From contig KN897242.1 of assembly GCA_000934455.1 (NCBI GenBank), positions 1,766 through 34,074 of the forward strand: DNA of 32,309 nt, given 5' to 3'. Of the stretch, positions 29,201 to 32,309 are shown one piece after another. Position 1 is the stretch's first letter; each line of letters begins with the position of its first letter. A model generated the notes under the pieces. That model saw only the letters and a list, made by a program, of their open reading frames with translations, did not search any database and was not told the origin of the DNA. Source of the stretch: Apostichopus parvimensis (lineage: Eukaryota; Echinodermata; Holothuroidea; Aspidochirotida; Stichopodidae). Both the position numbers and the translations under genes were made by a program.

Positions 29201-31487
29201 TGCGTAATGCAGTATTACAGCTTGGTGGCGAGGGGGAATTTACTTTATTGCACAATATGAAGTCAAGTTTTGTCCATTATGTGTGCATAATGCAGTATTA
29301 TGGCATATCCAGAAATGGTGCAATTATGGATGTAAGCTTTCCACTGATATTTCTATGATCTCATATGACAAGTCACTTTGTTCTTGGTAGTTCAAGGCCA
29401 TTACAGATTAAGTGTGTTGGTATGCATTCAGGCTTTGCCAAGCATGATTAACCATTCATTTGGACACTCTGAGGGTAAATTCCTTTTGAAATTGGCAGTG
29501 TGAGTTGCTGTTTATTTAAAGAAAAAGTGCGTGAAAGGTCACAAAAGGTGAAAGACCTCACTCTGGCATTCAGCTGACTTGGGTTTACCTTTTTAGGCTT
29601 TTTGTGTTTGCATGGCAATGGTTTAGTTACCAAACATGCTAAATGTCACTTCTGGAAGCAATAGTTCTTTTGTCATGATTTTGATGTGACATGTGGAGGC
29701 ATAAACAGCCTATTGATACATCCATCCCCATCCCATAGGAAACGCCCTAGATACAAAGAATGTTGTCTCAACTTCATAGCTGAAATTATAATATGTGATT
29801 CCTCACCGAAAGGCAAAGGGAATCTTAATAATGTTTGCTACAAATATTCAATCTTTTGATGTTGTTTTTTTTCTTTCTATTCTAATATTTATTTCATATT
29901 TTCTTTTGACTTTGTAGGGTTTTGGCTAGTATGGTTCTTGATTGTGTTTGTAATCGGCTTTTGTGTGTGGCAACGTAAGAAGCTCCGTCCATGGAGAGAG
30001 CACCACCAGTACAGGAACCGTTCTGGATTGTGCGGGCCTCCAGATCTATACCCAGATATTTTACCTAGTAAGTTTCATGTAACTTCTTTTAGTTTTGTAT
30101 ATTTTCTTTTACTGCTTTAATTCTGCAACAATGTGTCATTCATGTGCTTGATGTGTAAGCTTCACGATTCATCTTTCCTCGTCAGATCCTTGTGTGACTT
30201 TTTACCATAATAATGTAACTGCCCCTTTCTCCCCCAGTCTATGGCATAGCAAGGGGAAACCTTTTTCTGGCACTTGTCACCAGGCCCCTTGATTGACTGT
30301 ATGAAAATGAAGTGTTTAATTTTGTGTTGATTTGGATGTAGGTACACTTTCAATCTTAGGTCCAAAGAGCTTTTCTATTCTTTTTACCCAATATTTTGAT
30401 TCTTTTCATCTTGACAATCAGTAGCTCAGCTGTTAAAAGCAAAACAATTATGCTAATTTGCTGTCCTTCTTTTGCAGTTCCCCCAGTGAAGTTGCCAACG
30501 TATGCAGAAATAGGGGAGACGGCATCCTTTGACACCCCTCCACCCCCTTACACATGTGGATGCTACATACAAGGAGTCTTGACAACTGGGAGGATTGGCA
30601 GGTAAGAGATTCTTGAGATCACTTTCAGCCTTGTGTGTGTGTACAAACAACCTTGAACAGGTGTCTTTTCGCCCGGTCAGTATTTCACATTGTTTCGTAA
30701 ATTGTAAGATGGAACTGGAGAAGACAAATAATAGATCTATCACCATTTACTTATATATATTTATGGACATATTTTGTCTTTTCTAATTTGTAGTTTTGAC
30801 CAGCCACCGCCAGATTCTGGTGCTCCACCTTGTTATATGCAGTATGCCCAAATTATTGCACCTTTGATGCCCAGGCTACAGCCAAACACCAGCACGGGCA
30901 CTCAGTTTCCAGAAGGGTCACCGACAACTGCAGTTACTATCTCAACGGAGGAGCAGTTGCCTCCGGCAGAAGTTGCAGAAACGCTGGAACCGACAGACTC
31001 CTCATCAGAGAGTCCAGACTCGCCGTGTCTTTCATGTTCATCTCCGAGTTCTCCCTTGACATCTTGCCGGAGCTGCAGCTGTTCCTCCGTCGTTCAGAGT
31101 TCAAGTCTAGCTCCTGCCCGGCCTGGCCACGCCGTCTCGGCCAGACTGGTGTCGGAACTTTACCTGAAGCCGACCTGCTTCCAGCAGCAGGGCAGTAAAG
31201 AGTGGGGAGGACTACCAAACCATTTTCATAGTGGAAGTCGACTTCAAGTGCCTTTCAGTGGACCCAACTTCAACCCTTGCCCTCGGTGTGTGAGTAGATC
31301 TGTGTCTTCCCTAAGGCATTGTGTTTCAAGTTCGGCTATCATGAGAGATGCATCCACCAGCACTTTGCCTCAAGTCGATCCACCACCTGTGGTGGTTCAG
31401 ACAGCAATCGAGGACGAAGAACCGCAGAGAAGGAACTCGTATTCCCTACCACGCAATTTTGTGTGCAGTACTAAACTTAAAAACTAG
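20203..31487 (+). CDS. WBP1L: WBP1/WBP1L-like WW-domain-binding membrane protein, five coding exons
   Basis: Known of the family: single-pass membrane proteins of the secretory/endosomal system whose cytoplasmic PPxY motifs bind WW domains, notably of NEDD4-type ubiquitin ligases. Exons: 20203-20262, 27452-27554, 29918-30067, 30478-30601, 30794-31487, totalling 376 residues plus stop; human WBP1L is about 340-363. All introns are GT-AG and phases close exactly. Seen: an N-terminal hydrophobic segment (residues 7-19, signal-peptide-like); a short lumenal Cys-rich domain with six Cys (25, 35, 40, 41, 46, 47) around YVCDVGHCCGNEECCTYYYE; the hallmark LWWFWLVW starting a membrane segment (about 53-72) followed by basic QRKK; then an LPxY (LPTY, 110-113), PPPPY (125-129) and PPCY (157-160), and a long Ser/Pro/Cys-rich tail. 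WBP1 versus WBP1L orthology is unresolved; VOPP1 is a more distant alternative. Confidence 0.92.
21966..21983 (+). repeat. Poly(C) run, 18 nt
   Basis: Uninterrupted C run in WBP1L-like intron 1. Confidence 0.9.
23606..23624 (+). repeat. Poly(C) run, 19 nt, paired with a nearby poly(G) run
   Basis: Uninterrupted C run, preceded at about 23533-23542 by a 10-nt G run. The two could pair as a stem around about 60 bp of spacer. Confidence 0.85.
27452..27554 (+). CDS. WBP1L: WBP1L-like exon 2 (Cys-rich lumenal domain)
   Basis: The acceptor is ttttttccatag at 27451 and the donor TGGT|GTAAGT at 27554/27555. It encodes GREYCKTDDGDEYVCDVGHC, then CGNEECCTYYYELW and one base of the next Trp codon. Human WBP1L has [20 protein letters not shown] at this position, so this is the strongest family anchor. 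Confidence 0.95.
27969..27993 (+). repeat. C11-A9-G5 compound homopolymer
   Basis: Eleven C, nine A and five G in immediate succession in WBP1L-like intron 2. The C and G blocks are complementary and could fold into a hairpin. Confidence 0.9.
29918..30067 (+). CDS. WBP1L: WBP1L-like exon 3 (transmembrane segment)
   Basis: The acceptor is gactttgtag at 29917 and the donor CCTA|GTAAGT at 30067/30068. GG completes Trp, then FWLVWFLIVFVIGFCVWQRK, a membrane span followed by a basic stop-transfer, then KLRPWREHHQYRNRSG and PPDLYPDILP. The first base of an Ile codon is left for the next exon. Confidence 0.94.
30478..30601 (+). CDS. WBP1L: WBP1L-like exon 4 (LPTY and PPPPY motifs)
   Basis: The acceptor is ccttcttttgcag at 30477 and the donor GCAG|GTAAGA at 30601/30602. 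It encodes PPVKLPTYAEIGETASFDTP, then PPPYTCG. The layout LPxY then PPPPY matches human WBP1L (LLPPYEEV then PPTPPPPYS), the WW-domain ligands. Confidence 0.94.
30794..31487 (+). CDS. WBP1L: WBP1L-like exon 5 (C-terminal cytoplasmic tail)
   Basis: The acceptor is tctaatttgtag at 30793. T completes Ser, followed by 230 codons and TAG at 31485-31487. Contains PPCY near the start, a Ser/Cys-rich cluster (CSSPSSPLTSCRSCSCSS), and an end rich in basic and Ser residues (EEPQRRNSYSLPRNFVC). The tail has low complexity and I do not see the human GDSGIEVCVC element clearly. An open frame in another phase at 30830-31198 is a shadow. Confidence 0.92.
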
Positions 31488-32226
31488 TTACGAGATATGT
31501 TCCAATGTTGGATGGCGGCTTTCAGTGCCACTGCAATGCATCGCGGGAACATAATCCTGTATTTTTTTCCGTTTTTTTCCTTCTCTTGGTGCGATGAGTT
31601 TTTCTTTAGTTGTTTGTGCAAACGGCAGGCTACTCAATACTTAAATAATGTGTAAGAAGGCTTGCAAAGAGATTAATTGCCTTTCATGTAAAATTTCAAC
31701 TATTATGCTTTGTCATGTATATGCCATGTTTAGGTTCATTAGTTGTGAATAGGTTTTCTGTATCAATTGGTTATTGCATTTTATCGTAGCTGACAAATGG
31801 ACACTTTCTAGAGTTGGTACTTTGCATTTTATCCTCCAATTATTAAAGTATATGCGTTTCAAGTTGTGCAGAACATTTTCCAAATTAAACAATAAATATG
31901 TTTTCAAATACCACAAAAATGTGCCTGCAAAGTTCGGAAGGCCTAGGTCGAGTGACAGTATTAAATGTGCCATGTGTTCAGTGTAATAAGCATATAGAGG
32001 GGAGGGGATTGTGTTCTATTTCATAGCCACAGTGTGAGTGGAAAATTTTTAAAAATGATAAAATCTCATAGGAATTTTAAAATGGACAGTTCTTTTGTTT
32101 TATCAGCATCGTTTCTTATCACGTCCGTTTAAATATTTGAGTGTGTTTTATCGAAAAGGAGAACAACAACAAACAAGCAAACAAACAAAAAAGGAAAGCA
32201 AAAATTCCTGTTAAATTATAATAAAG
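31488..32226 (+). other. WBP1L-like 3' UTR
   Basis: AT-rich sequence after the stop, without a credible coding frame. It probably contains the 3' end of the message. Confidence 0.6.
31891..31896 (+). terminator. Candidate WBP1L-like polyadenylation signal
   Basis: AATAAA about 400 nt after the stop. A second AATAAA at 32220-32225, about 735 nt after the stop, is an alternative. Confidence 0.5.
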
Positions 32227-32309
32227 AGTCCATTGTGCACCCTATCAAAAACATGTTACACCTTAAATTTTTAGTAGCTTTAACTCTTATCCTTCTATTC
32301 GCTTGTGTT

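Noticed and set aside
30830..31218. Overlapping open frames on both strands within the last WBP1L-like exon
   Set aside because: Shadows of the true frame, which is fixed by the phase of the exon 4-5 junction and the PPCY motif.

Overview
This is eukaryotic, metazoan genomic DNA. It is AT-rich by eye, with short coding exons, introns from about 0.4 to 7 kb, GT-AG splice sites, one minor-spliceosome (U12-type) intron, AATAAA signals, and scattered poly(C)/poly(G) runs, minisatellites and MITE-like repeats. The three proteins recovered are clear relatives of vertebrate proteins but well diverged. That suggests an invertebrate, perhaps a deuterostome such as an echinoderm or hemichordate; the clade is a guess.

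Layout. (1) 711-4829, plus strand: the last six coding exons of UBLCP1, the proteasome-associated ubiquitin-like-domain CTD phosphatase. Its N-terminal exon(s) lie left of the window. (2) 10742-16246, minus strand: a complete four-exon SR-protein gene of the SRSF10/SRSF12 (SRp38/SRrp35) type, 181 residues as modelled, whose second intron has U12-type signals. (3) 20203-31487, plus strand: a five-exon WBP1/WBP1L-type gene (WW-domain-binding, single-pass membrane protein), 376 residues as modelled. UBLCP1 and the SR gene converge on a 4830-10741 interval holding their 3' UTRs. The SR gene and the WBP1L-like gene diverge from a 16247-20202 interval holding their promoters. The three genes have unrelated jobs (nuclear proteasome dephosphorylation, splicing control, ubiquitin-ligase adaptor at membranes), and I see no sign that they form a functional cluster.

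Most worth a second look: the U12 intron interrupting RNP1 of the SRSF10-like gene, with inferred AT-AT ends; a minisatellite in UBLCP1 that begins exactly at an authentic 5' splice site and has copied that site several times; an inverted pair of dispersed repeats (window start and about 15.6 kb) next to a small terminal-inverted-repeat element with a shared motif; and a short upstream ORF overlapping the start codon of the WBP1L-like gene. I found no CRISPR array, operon, tRNA or rRNA, and nothing I would call a wholly new system.

All exon boundaries were read by eye from splice consensus, reading phase and family similarity. There is no transcript evidence.
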